The position numbers were made by a program, and so were the translations under genes. Positions 14,883-23,075 of a DNA stretch of 64,000 nucleotides are shown piece after piece. Each line of letters starts with the position of its first letter. Within the stretch, counting starts at the first letter, position 1. The notes below the pieces were generated by a model. It made no database searches. It worked only from the letters and a program-made list of their open reading frames with translations, and was not told where the DNA came from. The stretch is from Palsa-459 sp963841965 (GTDB lineage Bacteria > Actinomycetota > Acidimicrobiia > Acidimicrobiales > RAAP-2), in NCBI GenBank assembly GCA_963841965.1, contig CAWJES010000010.1, forward strand, positions 310,001-374,000, in the 5' to 3' direction.

Positions 14883-14956
14883 TAGCGGCGGCGGGACTCG
14901 AACCCGCGACAACACGATTATGAGCCGTGTGCTCTAACCAACTGAGCTACGCCGCC
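14883..14956 (-). tRNA. tRNA-Met (CAT anticodon, elongator type)
   Basis: Minus-strand cloverleaf of 74 nt. Acceptor GGCGGCG pairs with CGCCGCT (one G-U end pair), D-arm AGCTCAGTTGGTTAGAGC, anticodon CAT in CTCATAA, T-loop TTCGAGT. The paired acceptor end and the lack of three G-C pairs in the anticodon stem argue against initiator tRNA. A CAT tRNA could also be tRNA-Ile2, but the position next to rpmG favours Met. Confidence 0.93.
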
Positions 14957-14957
14957 G

Positions 14958-15029
14958 AGCCCTCTGTCAGGATTGAACTGACGACCCCCTCCTTACCATG
15001 GAGGTGCTCTACCACTGAGCTAAGAGGGC
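14958..15029 (-). tRNA. tRNA-Thr (GGT anticodon)
   Basis: Minus-strand cloverleaf of 72 nt, one base upstream of tRNA-Met. Acceptor GCCCTCT / AGAGGGC, D-arm AGCTCAGTGGTAGAGC, anticodon GGT in ATGGTAA with stem CCTCC/GGAGG, T-loop GTTCAAT. No encoded CCA. First gene of the tRNA-Thr/tRNA-Met/rpmG/tRNA-Trp/secE series. Confidence 0.96.
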
Positions 15030-15054
15030 GGGACCGGCTGGTCGCCGGGTCGGA

Positions 15055-15082
15055 AGCATAGTGCGGTCCCCCCATGGACCGC
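15055..15082 (-). promoter_or_regulatory. Probable -10 box of the tRNA-Thr operon, with adjacent palindrome
   Basis: TATGCT (minus strand, 15055-15060) lies 25 nt before the 5' end of tRNA-Thr, good spacing for a tRNA promoter. Just upstream is an inverted repeat GCGGTCC / GGACCGC (15063-15069 and 15076-15082). No clear -35 hexamer was found. Confidence 0.45.
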
Positions 15083-15112
15083 GATGCGGGCCCGGCTCGG
15101 TACCATCGCGCA

Positions 15113-15631
15113 GTGCACACCCGCCAAGTGGAACCGGGCGATGCGGCGGCCCTCCTCGAGATCTACAACCCCGAGGTGACCCAGGAGGCCGTGTCCTTCG
15201 ACATCTACGAGCGGACCCTCGAGGACCAGGTTGCGTGGATCGAGGAGCATCGGGGACCCCACCCGGCGATCGTGGCGGTGGGCGACGACGCGGCGCTCGG
15301 ATCCGTCGGGGCCTCGGGTGAGCCGATCCTCGGCTTCGCGTCGGTCAGCCCGTTCCGCGAGCGCGCCGCCTACGCCACGACGGTCGAGGACTCGGTCTAC
15401 GTGCACCGCGAGGCTCGCGGCAAGGGGATCGGCCTCCTCCTGCTCGAGGACCTGCTCGTCGTGGCCCGCCACGCGGGGTTCCACTCGGTCATCGGGCGGA
15501 TCGTCGGCCACAACGAGACGTCGATCAGGCTCCACGCGCGGTGCGGGTTCGAACTGGTGGGCGTCGAGCGGGAGGTCGGCCGCAAGCACGGCAGGTGGCT
15601 CGACGTCGTCGAGATGCAGCGACTGCTCTGA
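15113..15631 (+). CDS. GNAT acetyltransferase, phosphinothricin-acetyltransferase-like
   Basis: A 172-aa GCN5-related N-acetyltransferase in the PAT/YwnH-like group, which acetylates small amines such as phosphinothricin or methionine sulfoximine; the real substrate is unknown. The acetyl-CoA-binding signature is EARGKGIGLLLLEDLL. IYNPEVTQEAVSFDI near the N-terminus and HARCGFELVGVEREVGRKHG near the C-terminus match the family. I chose GTG 15113 because TACCAT ends exactly six nt before it, the leaderless-promoter pattern seen repeatedly here; an ATG at 15074 is the longer alternative. It ends two bases from the convergent mannosyltransferase gene. Confidence 0.85.
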   Translation: MHTRQVEPGDAAALLEIYNPEVTQEAVSFDIYERTLEDQVAWIEEHRGPHPAIVAVGDDAALGSVGASGEPILGFASVSPFRERAAYATTVEDSVYVHREARGKGIGLLLLEDLLVVARHAGFHSVIGRIVGHNETSIRLHARCGFELVGVEREVGRKHGRWLDVVEMQRLL

Positions 15632-15632
15632 C

Positions 15633-17249
15633 TCAGGCCGGCAAGAGCGCGGTCCGGGGCCGCCCGTAGGTGGTCCACCGCCCCATGGGCGCGAGGAGCA
15701 CGGCCCAGAGCACCAGCAGCACCGCCGCCGTCTCGATCATCGGAGCGTGCACGATGCCCGAGAGCAGCTCGCGCCCGCCGGGGAGCCCCACGAACGGGGA
15801 GACGACCGAGAGCACGATCATCCAGGTCCGGAGCCTGCCGACTGCCACGGGGGCGAGCAGGACGAGGCCCCAGGTGAGGTACCAGGGCTGGACGACGGGG
15901 CCGAGCAGCACGATGGCCAGCATCGAGAGCCCAAGGGCCTTCAGCCAGCCCAGCCGGTCGGCGTTGAAGAGCAGCCAGATGATGAGGATCCCGGCGGCGA
16001 GGAGCCCGATCCCCCGGGTCAGCTCGATCGCCGAGCCCGACGCGACGTGGAACCCGACCAGCCGGCACATCCACGCGAGCAGCATCCCGAGGCCGGTCGC
16101 CGGCGCCTCCCAGCTGCGCACGGTGCCGGGGGTCGCGAGGTTCGCGACCCACCCGAACCCGAGTCCCGAGATCATGGTGAGCACGCCGAGCACCGCGCCG
16201 CCAACGAGGCCCGCGACGGCGAGGGGGCGCAGTCGCTGGCGGACCGGCAGGTTTGGCCCGAGCCACTCCCAGGCGATGTACACGATCCCGAGCGCCGCCG
16301 GCGCCTTGATCGAGGCCGCCATCGCGCAGACGACGATCCCCCAGACGGGGTGCTTCTTCATCGCGAGGGCGAGCCCCGCGACGAGCAGCGCCACCATCAG
16401 GCCGTCATTGTGGGCGCCGCCGATGATCGTCAGCACGACGAGCGGATTGAGCAGTCCCATCACGAAGGCGTAGCCGGGGTCGTAGCCGAGGGACCTCGCG
16501 AGCATCGGGAGCGTCCAGGCGAGCAGTGCGACCGCGGCGACCTCGAGCAGGCGCAGGCCGATGACCGTCACCATCTGGTTGTGGCCCGAGAGCTGGACGA
16601 TCCAGCCGTCGAGCGAGAGGAAGAGCGGTCCGTAGGGGGCGGGGACGTTGGACCAGAGTGAGTCGACGGGTGCGACGTACGGTCCCGACCCGAGCGTGGC
16701 GGGGCCGTAGCGGTACGGGTTGATGTGCCGCGTGACCATCTCGCCCTGGGCGGCGTAGCTGAACACGTCGCGGCTCAGGATCGGCGCGATGACGAGCATG
16801 GGGAGCGTCCAGAGCGCAAGGGTCCATACGAGCTTCGAGATGGGCGCCCCGGGGTGGGCGAGCACGACGTCGCTCAGCCGGATCCACACGCGCATCAGCG
16901 CGACGATGCCCCCGTAGACGAGCACCAGGCCGAACAGGATCGTCGTCGAGTTGACGGGGGCGAACGACGCCACGTTGTGCGTCGGGACGCCGAAGAACCA
17001 CGTGTTCGGCATCTCGAGCTTGAACGGCGAATCCGAGAAGCTGCTGCCGACGGCGATCGCGACGAGGGCGGCGAAACCGAGGAGCGCGGGCTGCCAGAGG
17101 AACCCCCATCCCGGGAACGGCGTGGACGGCGTCTTCGCGCGGGTCGCCAGCAGCGCGGCCACCCTCGCACGCGCTGTCGCGAGCGCGGGGACTGCCCGCT
17201 GGCTCGCCGACTCGGCTGGGGCGCTTGTCTCGATGTGGTCGGTCGTCAC
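15633..17249 (-). CDS. Polyprenol-phosphomannose-dependent alpha-1,6-mannosyltransferase (MptA/MptB family)
   Basis: A multi-pass GT-C glycosyltransferase of about 538 aa with at least ten hydrophobic segments. The family signature SRDVFSYAAQGEMVTRHINPY lies in the first extracytoplasmic loop, and FGVPTHNVASFAPVNS precedes it. In mycobacteria and corynebacteria these enzymes extend the alpha-1,6 mannan backbone of lipomannan/lipoarabinomannan using polyprenyl-phosphomannose. The open frame continues upstream through the tRNA-Tyr gene, so the start must be internal; GTG 17249 (MTTDHIETSAPAES) is my choice, but later starts cannot be excluded. Donor and acceptor are inferred from the family only. 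Confidence 0.8.
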   Translation of the reverse strand: MTTDHIETSAPAESASQRAVPALATARARVAALLATRAKTPSTPFPGWGFLWQPALLGFAALVAIAVGSSFSDSPFKLEMPNTWFFGVPTHNVASFAPVNSTTILFGLVLVYGGIVALMRVWIRLSDVVLAHPGAPISKLVWTLALWTLPMLVIAPILSRDVFSYAAQGEMVTRHINPYRYGPATLGSGPYVAPVDSLWSNVPAPYGPLFLSLDGWIVQLSGHNQMVTVIGLRLLEVAAVALLAWTLPMLARSLGYDPGYAFVMGLLNPLVVLTIIGGAHNDGLMVALLVAGLALAMKKHPVWGIVVCAMAASIKAPAALGIVYIAWEWLGPNLPVRQRLRPLAVAGLVGGAVLGVLTMISGLGFGWVANLATPGTVRSWEAPATGLGMLLAWMCRLVGFHVASGSAIELTRGIGLLAAGILIIWLLFNADRLGWLKALGLSMLAIVLLGPVVQPWYLTWGLVLLAPVAVGRLRTWMIVLSVVSPFVGLPGGRELLSGIVHAPMIETAAVLLVLWAVLLAPMGRWTTYGRPRTALLPA

Positions 17250-17368
17250 TGGTTTTGGGGAGGCGGAGGGCAGCGCCTTCGCTTCGTCACGACAGTACCA
17301 AATCGCCTGCTCGAGGCGCCGGTCCGTCGCGGGGGGCACTGCGGTGGCAGCGCCCCCCACTGACGGCC

Positions 17369-17453
17369 TGGTGGGCCGGGAGGGATTTGAACCCCCGTAG
17401 GCTGAGCCGTCTGGTTTACAGCCAGATCCCTTTGGCCACTCGGGCACCGACCC
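17369..17453 (-). tRNA. tRNA-Tyr (GTA anticodon)
   Basis: A class II minus-strand tRNA: acceptor GGGTCGG / CCGGCCC, anticodon GTA in CTGTAAA, a long variable arm (ACGGCTCAGCCTACGG), T-loop GTTCAAA. Unlike the other tRNAs in this window, the 3' CCA appears encoded (17369-17371). It lies about 120 nt upstream of the mannosyltransferase gene on the same strand and may share its transcript. Confidence 0.96.
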
Positions 17454-17516
17454 GGCGGGAATCCTAGTGCGGCGGACCCTGCGCCACGGAGGGCGCCCCG
17501 GGTCTACGATCCTCGC

Positions 17517-18005
17517 GTGCCCACCTTCGACATCGTCTCCGAGCTGGACCTCCAGGAGGTCCGCAACGCCGTGGACCAGGCCAACCGCGAGGCGACCACC
17601 CGCTTCGACTTCAAGAACACCGATTCGAAGATCGAGTTCTCGGAGAAGGAGTTGGTCCTGACCTCCTCGACCGAGGACCGCCTGCGCGCGCTCTACCAGG
17701 TGCTCGAGGAGAAGCTCGTCCGCCGCGAGATCTCCCTCAAGTCGCTCGATCCGCAGAAGATCGAGGAGGCGTCACGGGGCAGCGCGCGCCAGCATGTCGG
17801 GCTCAAGGCGGGGATCTCCCAGGAGGTCGGCAAGTCGATCAACCGGCTCGTGAAGGACCTCGGGCTGAAGGGCGTCTCGTCCTCGATCCAGGGCGATCAG
17901 GTCCGCGTCAGCGGGAAGAAGCGCGACGACCTCCAGGCGGTCATCGCGGGATGCAGGGAGGCCGACCTCGGCGTGCCCCTGCAGTTCGTCAACTTCCGGG
18001 ACTAG
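17517..18005 (+). CDS. YajQ-family nucleotide-binding protein
   Basis: A 162-aa protein of the YajQ (DUF520) family, with two ferredoxin-like halves that bind nucleotides; some members bind cyclic di-GMP. The N-terminal signature (MPTFDIVSELDLQEVRNAVD) and RFDFKNTDSKIEF are typical, as is the ending GVPLQFVNFRD. The start is GTG 17517, with TACGAT (17505-17510) six nt before it and no Shine-Dalgarno, so it is probably leaderless. It converges on the GtrA gene; their stop codons overlap within CTAG at 18002-18005. Confidence 0.9.
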   Translation: MPTFDIVSELDLQEVRNAVDQANREATTRFDFKNTDSKIEFSEKELVLTSSTEDRLRALYQVLEEKLVRREISLKSLDPQKIEEASRGSARQHVGLKAGISQEVGKSINRLVKDLGLKGVSSSIQGDQVRVSGKKRDDLQAVIAGCREADLGVPLQFVNFRD

Positions 18006-18514
18006 TCCTCGATCCGGTGGGCGAACTCCTCCTCGGTGAGGTGCTCGTCGACCTCCTCGAGCTCCGAGACGTGGAAGATCCTGTTGAAGACCATCAGCTT
18101 CGCCACCCAGAAGATCGCGAAGCTGATGAAGTTCGCCGCCATCACGACGAGCAGGTTGACCAGGTGGGGGAACGAGTGGGAGTTGACGAAGTGCTTCGCA
18201 AACAGCGAGCCGAAGAAGGAGAACGCGATGCCCAGGACCGCCAGTGTCCAGAAGGGGATGATCTCCTTGAAGAGGTGGCTCCTGCCCGACTTGCCCCACG
18301 TCCAGTTCCGGTTCAGGTAGTACGAGGGGACCGTGGCGATCGCGTTCGCAGTGATGGTCGAGGCGACGATGCCCATGAGGTGGATGCCGTAGAAGACGAT
18401 GATGAAGCCCTGCGAGACGACCGTCGAGATGACCGAGACCGACGTGTAGCGGATGAGCTTCCTGCCCTCATGGGTCCTCGACCACGCGATGATCTGGTCG
18501 ACCCGATCGTGCAT
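18002..18514 (-). CDS. GtrA-like four-TM membrane protein
   Basis: A 170-aa protein of the GtrA family (PF04138-like). It has four predicted membrane spans, at roughly residues 23-45, 50-72, 88-108 and 117-140, the conserved YYLNRNWTWG motif between spans 2 and 3, and an acidic C-terminal tail. Members are linked to transbilayer movement of polyprenyl-linked sugars or to cell-wall glycosylation. The ATG at 18514 is preceded by TAGGCT six nt away, suggesting leaderless expression. Its role with the nearby mannosyltransferase is only a guess. Confidence 0.85.
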   Translation of the reverse strand: MHDRVDQIIAWSRTHEGRKLIRYTSVSVISTVVSQGFIIVFYGIHLMGIVASTITANAIATVPSYYLNRNWTWGKSGRSHLFKEIIPFWTLAVLGIAFSFFGSLFAKHFVNSHSFPHLVNLLVVMAANFISFAIFWVAKLMVFNRIFHVSELEEVDEHLTEEEFAHRIED

Positions 18515-18523
18515 CGCAACAGC

Positions 18524-19729
18524 CTACTGACCCGGGTGCGATCCGAGTAGCGCGCCCATCCGTCCGGTGGTGGCGACGCTGCGGAAATCGAGCGCCGAGC
18601 GCTTGAGCCGCCGCTCGAAGGTGGTGCGGTCGCAGGACGCGAGCCCGAAGTGCTGCGAGTAGCCGTGCGTCCACTCGAAGTTGTCGAGGAGAGTCCAGTA
18701 GAAGAATCCCCGCACGTCGATCCCGTCGTCGATGCATCCCGAGACGCCTTCCAAGGCGACTCTCAGGAACTCCGTGCGCTCCGCGTCGTCGTCGGTCGAG
18801 ACCCCCGTCTCGGTGACCACGATGGGCAGGCCGGTGGCCTCCGCGGCGCGACGCACGGTGTGGCCGGCCACCTCTGGCCGGAACTCGTAGCCCATCTTCG
18901 TCCTGCGGGATCCCTCGGGAATGTCGAGGGGCCCATCGGGTCCGAACCGCAGGCGCGTGTAGCACTGGACGCCGAGGAAGTCGTCCCCCGCGGTGGATCG
19001 CAGATAGGCGTCCTCGAGGTGCTCGATCGCCTCGGCCAGCTGCGCCTCGCCGCCGGCCTCTGCCTCCATCTCGGTCATCGAGAGCGTGAACCCCACCGGG
19101 TACGACCCGCGCCCGGCTCGCAGCGCCCCGGACATCTCGCGGTGACACGCCCGCATCGTCTCGTTGACGGCCTCGAACCTCGCGCGGTCGCTCGCACCGG
19201 GCGGGAAGGCGCCGAGCAGGTATCCCATGAGCGCGACGATGTTGGGCTCGTTGACCGTGCACGCGATCCCGATCACGTCGCCGAGCGCCTCGCCCACGCG
19301 CTGGGCGTACGAGCCCATGCGGCCGGCGACTTCGGGCGACTCGAATCCGCCGCGGTCCGCCATCCACTGCGGCAGCGTGAAGTGGTGCAGGGTCACGACG
19401 GGGACGAGGCCGCGCTCGAGGCAGCCCTCCGTCAGCCGGCGGTAGTGATCGAGCGCCGCGACCGAGAACTCACCGGGTGCCGGCTCGATCCTCGCCCACT
19501 CCACCGAGAACCGGTAGCTGTTGAGTCCGATCGCGCGGACGAGATCGAGGTCCTCCTCCCACCGGTGCCACGAGTCGCATGCGTCGCCGCTGGATTCGAG
19601 GCACCCGCTTCCCTCGCGATGCTCGAACGTCCACCAGTCCGCGTTCGTGTTGGACCCCTCGACCTGGTGGGCGGCAGACGCTGTGCCGAAGAGGAAGCCG
19701 GTGGGGAACCTGCCGGTTCTCGCATCCAT
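18524..19729 (-). CDS. Glycoside hydrolase family 1 (beta-glucosidase-like)
   Basis: A 401-aa GH1 retaining glycosidase, somewhat shorter than the usual 440-480 aa. The N-terminal FPTGFLFGTASAAHQVEG and the acid/base motif TVNEPN (Glu161) are conserved. The nucleophile lies in VVTETG (Glu307), where the family usually has TENG. There is no signal peptide, so it is probably cytosolic and acts on imported beta-glucosides or other glycosides. I chose ATG 19729 because homology starts there and a TAGGTT box lies eight nt upstream; longer in-frame starts overlap that box. Confidence 0.87.
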   Translation of the reverse strand: MDARTGRFPTGFLFGTASAAHQVEGSNTNADWWTFEHREGSGCLESSGDACDSWHRWEEDLDLVRAIGLNSYRFSVEWARIEPAPGEFSVAALDHYRRLTEGCLERGLVPVVTLHHFTLPQWMADRGGFESPEVAGRMGSYAQRVGEALGDVIGIACTVNEPNIVALMGYLLGAFPPGASDRARFEAVNETMRACHREMSGALRAGRGSYPVGFTLSMTEMEAEAGGEAQLAEAIEHLEDAYLRSTAGDDFLGVQCYTRLRFGPDGPLDIPEGSRRTKMGYEFRPEVAGHTVRRAAEATGLPIVVTETGVSTDDDAERTEFLRVALEGVSGCIDDGIDVRGFFYWTLLDNFEWTHGYSQHFGLASCDRTTFERRLKRSALDFRSVATTGRMGALLGSHPGQ

Positions 19730-19779
19730 GGTCGCCCAACCTAGACGGCGCGCCTGATCCGGCATGGAACAATGGGTGC

Positions 19780-20622
19780 GTGAACGACCTCGAGGAGCTG
19801 ATCGCGCTGCTCGACCTCGAGCAGATCGAGGTGAACATCTTCCGGGGCACCCAGCCGCTCAACGAGTCCCGCCAGCGAGTCTTCGGCGGCCAGGTCGCCG
19901 CGCAGGCGCTCGCCGCCGCCGGACGCACGGTGGACGTCGGCGACGTGCACTCACTGCACTCCTACTTCCTGCGCCCGGGCGACCCCGAGATCCCGATCCT
20001 CTACGAGGTCGACCGCATCCGCGACGGCAGGAGCTTCACGACCCGCCGGGTGGTCGCCATCCAGCACGGCAGGGCGATCTTCAACATGCAGACGTCGTTC
20101 CACAAGGCCGAGGCGGGGCCGGAGCACCAGTTCACGATGCCCGACGTGCCGCCCCCCGAGGAGGTCCCCTCGCTTCGCGACCGGCTCGCCGGATCAGAGG
20201 ACCTGCTGCGCGAGTACGACGCGAGGAGCCATCCGATCGACCAGCGCTTCATCGGCGAGGTCTCGTGGAGCGGCAGGCAGCGCGAGCCGTTCCAGCGCCT
20301 GTGGCTGCGGGCGGACGGGCTGCTCGGCGACGACCAGCTCCTGCACTCCTGCGTCGCGACCTACGCGTCGGACATGTCGCTGCTGGACACGGTCCTCGCG
20401 CCGCACACGATCCGCTGGGAGGACGGCCGTTCCATGGTCGCGAGCCTCGACCACTGCATGTGGTTCCACCGGTCGTTCCGAGCCGACGACTGGCTGCTGT
20501 TCGACACCGACTCGCCCGAGGCGTCCGGTGCGCGGGGCATCGCCCGGGGCTTTTTCTACGACCGCACCGGGAACCTGTGCGTGTCGATGGTCCAGGAGGG
20601 CCTGACCCGGGTGCTCGACTAG
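19780..20622 (+). CDS. tesB: Acyl-CoA thioesterase II (TesB-type double hotdog)
   Basis: A 280-aa TesB-family thioesterase hydrolysing acyl-CoA to free acid and CoA. Two hotdog halves are visible: the first with NESRQRVFGGQVAAQALAAA and VHSLHSYFLRPGDP, the second with ATYASDMSLLDTVL, ASLDHCMWFHRSF and the end region GIARGFFYDRTGNLCVSMVQ. The catalytic Asp (SDMSLL) and a Gln (VSMVQEG) positions are present. The start is GTG 19780, where homology begins; AACAAT lies six nt before it, a near match to the leaderless box. It is convergent with citrate synthase with no gap. Confidence 0.9.
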   Translation: MNDLEELIALLDLEQIEVNIFRGTQPLNESRQRVFGGQVAAQALAAAGRTVDVGDVHSLHSYFLRPGDPEIPILYEVDRIRDGRSFTTRRVVAIQHGRAIFNMQTSFHKAEAGPEHQFTMPDVPPPEEVPSLRDRLAGSEDLLREYDARSHPIDQRFIGEVSWSGRQREPFQRLWLRADGLLGDDQLLHSCVATYASDMSLLDTVLAPHTIRWEDGRSMVASLDHCMWFHRSFRADDWLLFDTDSPEASGARGIARGFFYDRTGNLCVSMVQEGLTRVLD

Positions 20623-21894
20623 CTAGCTGCGCTCCACGATCGGGACGTAGTCGCGGACGTCCTTGCCGATGTAGAGCTGGCGCGGCCGGGAGATCTTGAG
20701 GTCCTGCTCCAGCTGCTCCTTGTAGTGCGCGAGCCAGCCCGACGTGCGCGGTATGGCGAAGAGCACCGTGAACATCTCGAGGGGGAAGCCCATCGCCTGG
20801 TAGATGAGCCCGGAGTAGAAGTCGACGTTCGGATAGAGCTTGCGATCGATGAAGAAGGGGTCCGACAGCGCCGTCTCCTCGAGCTTGAGCGCGATGTCGA
20901 GCAGCGCGTTCTTGCCCGTGACCTCGAACACGTCGTACGCGGCGTTCTTGATGATGGTCGCGCGGGGGTCGAAGTTCTTGTAGACGCGGTGGCCGAAGCC
21001 CTGGAGCACGGTCTTGCGCTCCTTCACCTGCTCGATGAACGCGGGGACGTTCTCGATCGAGCCGATCTCGGCGAGCTGGCGGATGACGGCCTCGTTGGCC
21101 CCGCCGTGCCTCGGGCCGTAGAGGGCGGCGGTTGCTGCGGCGGTCGCCGAGTAGGGGTCCGCGTGCGAGCTCGCGACCGTTCGCATCGCGGTCGTGCCGC
21201 AGTTCTGCTCGTGGTCCGCGTGCAGGATGAAGAGCACCTCGAGCGCGCGCACGAGGGCGGGGTCCGCGACGTAGTGGGGCTCGGCGACCTTCCACATCAT
21301 CGACAGGAAGTTCGCGGGGTAGCTGAGGTCGTTGTCCGGGTAGACGAACGGCATCCCGACGCTGAATCGGTGGGCCGCTGCGGCGAGCGTCGGCATCTTG
21401 GCGATCAGCCGGATGATCTGCTTGTCGAGGATCTCGGGATTGTCGATCTCCTTCGCCTCGGCGTAGAAGGTCGAGAGCGCCGCGACCGCAGACACGAGCA
21501 TGCCCATCGGGTGGGCGTCGTAGTGGAAGCCGTCGAGGAAGCGCTTGCGAACGTTCTCGTGGATGAACGTGTGCTGCGTGACCTCCTTGTCCCACACCTC
21601 GAACTGCTCGGTCGTCGGCAGCTCGCCGTAGAGGAGCAGGTACGCGACCTCGAGGTAGCTCGACTGCTCCGCCAGTTGCTCGATCGGGTAGCCGCGGTAC
21701 CGGAGGATCCCGACGTCCCCGTCGATGTACGTCACCGAGCTCTCGCAGGCGGCCGTCGACATGAACCCGGGATCGAAGAACCAGATGCCGGGGAGGAGCT
21801 TCGAGAACTCCGCCGCGCTCACGCCGCCGTACTCGATGGGAATCTCGATCGACGCACCGGTGCGGTTGTCAGTGACAGTGATGCTCTCGCCCAC
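20623..21894 (-). CDS. gltA: Citrate synthase
   Basis: Condenses acetyl-CoA and oxaloacetate at the entry of the TCA cycle. The protein is 423 aa of the type II (long, usually hexameric) bacterial class. Active-site regions are present: LHADHEQNCGTTAMR, GPRHGGANEAV and GFGHRVYKNFDPRA (with catalytic His residues), and the Asp-containing VDFYSGL near the C-terminus. The start is GTG 21894 with a strong GGAGGAGG site; TAGGAT further upstream (about 21925-21930) is a likely -10 box. The frame is intact. Confidence 0.95.
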   Translation of the reverse strand: MGESITVTDNRTGASIEIPIEYGGVSAAEFSKLLPGIWFFDPGFMSTAACESSVTYIDGDVGILRYRGYPIEQLAEQSSYLEVAYLLLYGELPTTEQFEVWDKEVTQHTFIHENVRKRFLDGFHYDAHPMGMLVSAVAALSTFYAEAKEIDNPEILDKQIIRLIAKMPTLAAAAHRFSVGMPFVYPDNDLSYPANFLSMMWKVAEPHYVADPALVRALEVLFILHADHEQNCGTTAMRTVASSHADPYSATAAATAALYGPRHGGANEAVIRQLAEIGSIENVPAFIEQVKERKTVLQGFGHRVYKNFDPRATIIKNAAYDVFEVTGKNALLDIALKLEETALSDPFFIDRKLYPNVDFYSGLIYQAMGFPLEMFTVLFAIPRTSGWLAHYKEQLEQDLKISRPRQLYIGKDVRDYVPIVERS

Positions 21895-21960
21895 GGATGC
21901 CTCCTCCAGGAAAGGTCAAACCGCATCCTATGAGCATCCGGACACGACCCACTTTCCCGA

Positions 21961-23025
21961 TCAGGCGGGTCCCGGCGCGATCACCAGCGTGCGCTGCCAG
22001 TGCAGTCCGGCGGCCGACACCTGACGGCTCGGCCTGACGAGATCGATGGTGAGCAGGTAGGTCGCCCCGGGTGTCACCCGCAGGGGCGCGAAGGCAAGCG
22101 CGACGGCACTCTGGGCACCGACCGAGCCGGTCGCGTGCGAGTCGTCGTAGGTGCCGACGGTGCCGACGGGCCGGATCTGGACGACCGCGGGCACGACCGT
22201 GGGGGCCGACCCGCTGTTGACCACGGAGATCCAGACCTGCAGCGTCGCGGTCGGGACGACCTTGATGACCCCGGCGACGGGTAGCGGGGCCGGATCCGTC
22301 CGCACCGCGGTGATGGACAGGGACACGGATGCCGCAAGTCGCGGATCCGACGCCGTCGTCGCAGCCGACGACGAGAGCGCACCGGGGGACAGCGTCGAGG
22401 TCGACGTCGGCGACCATTGGCTCGCCGGGAGTTGCGCGCCGTGGCCCGCGAGTGCGAACGCGCTGCGGAGGCTCGCGTAGAGGCGGTCCCCTGCGGCGAT
22501 CTGGTCCCCGGCGATCCGAAGCAGCTGCGCGGCTCCGGCGACCGAGACCGGTGCCGAGGACGGGGGCGGCGGGACCGTCGATCCGGCCGGGGTCGTGGGC
22601 GTCAGCCCGAGCAGGCCCTCCAGGGTCACGCGGATGGAGTGGACGGCATCGTTGCGAAGCTGCATCGTCTGGTTCAGGACGACGTCCGCGTTCGCATCGG
22701 GTGGCGGCGGCGCGAGCAGGGTCGCGGCATCGCTCTGCGAGGCCGTCGACTGGGCCAGCTGCTGGAGCCTCGTCTCGAGCAGCACCCGGCCGAGCGCGCC
22801 GGGATCGTTGAGCACGGCCGCAAGCTGGATCCCTGTCGCCTGGGAGGCGTCCACCACCGCGGTCGCCGCGGCGGCGAAGCCGTGGTCGACCGTGCTGCGG
22901 TACGCCGGCTGGGTGCGTGCCCCGTGGACGATCCCGACGAGCAGGCCCGCCACAAGCGCGAGGCCGACCAGTAGTCCGAGCACGAGCACCGGGGCGGAGA
23001 CCCGTGAACGTCGCGCCCTGGCCAT
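21961..23025 (-). CDS. Membrane-anchored extracytoplasmic protein of unknown function
   Basis: A 354-aa protein I do not recognise. It has a basic N-terminus and one hydrophobic span at about residues 11-32 (VLVLGLLVGLALVAGLLVGI), so it is probably anchored with the rest outside. A helical Ala/Gln/Leu-rich segment (residues 40-130) is followed by a Pro/Thr/Ser linker, a second helical part, and a C-terminal beta-rich part (from about residue 230) ending in a pattern like bacterial CARDB/Ig-type adhesion folds (VWISVVNSGSAPTVVPAVVQ). It lies 50 nt downstream of the sulfoquinovose synthase gene on the same strand, so they may share a transcript. Confidence 0.65.
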   Translation of the reverse strand: MARARRSRVSAPVLVLGLLVGLALVAGLLVGIVHGARTQPAYRSTVDHGFAAAATAVVDASQATGIQLAAVLNDPGALGRVLLETRLQQLAQSTASQSDAATLLAPPPPDANADVVLNQTMQLRNDAVHSIRVTLEGLLGLTPTTPAGSTVPPPPSSAPVSVAGAAQLLRIAGDQIAAGDRLYASLRSAFALAGHGAQLPASQWSPTSTSTLSPGALSSSAATTASDPRLAASVSLSITAVRTDPAPLPVAGVIKVVPTATLQVWISVVNSGSAPTVVPAVVQIRPVGTVGTYDDSHATGSVGAQSAVALAFAPLRVTPGATYLLTIDLVRPSRQVSAAGLHWQRTLVIAPGPA

Positions 23026-23075
23026 CGCGGTCGGCTCCTAGTCGGTGCCTGAGGTCAGGGCGGCGCCCCGACCCC

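Noticed and set aside
14850..14915. Longer rpmG reading frame starting at 14915
   Set aside because: It would overlap tRNA-Met; the GTG at 14849 has a proper ribosome-binding site.
17367..17447. N-terminal extension of the mannosyltransferase (MPEWPKGSGCKPDGS...)
   Set aside because: This is the translation of the tRNA-Tyr gene, a familiar artefact.
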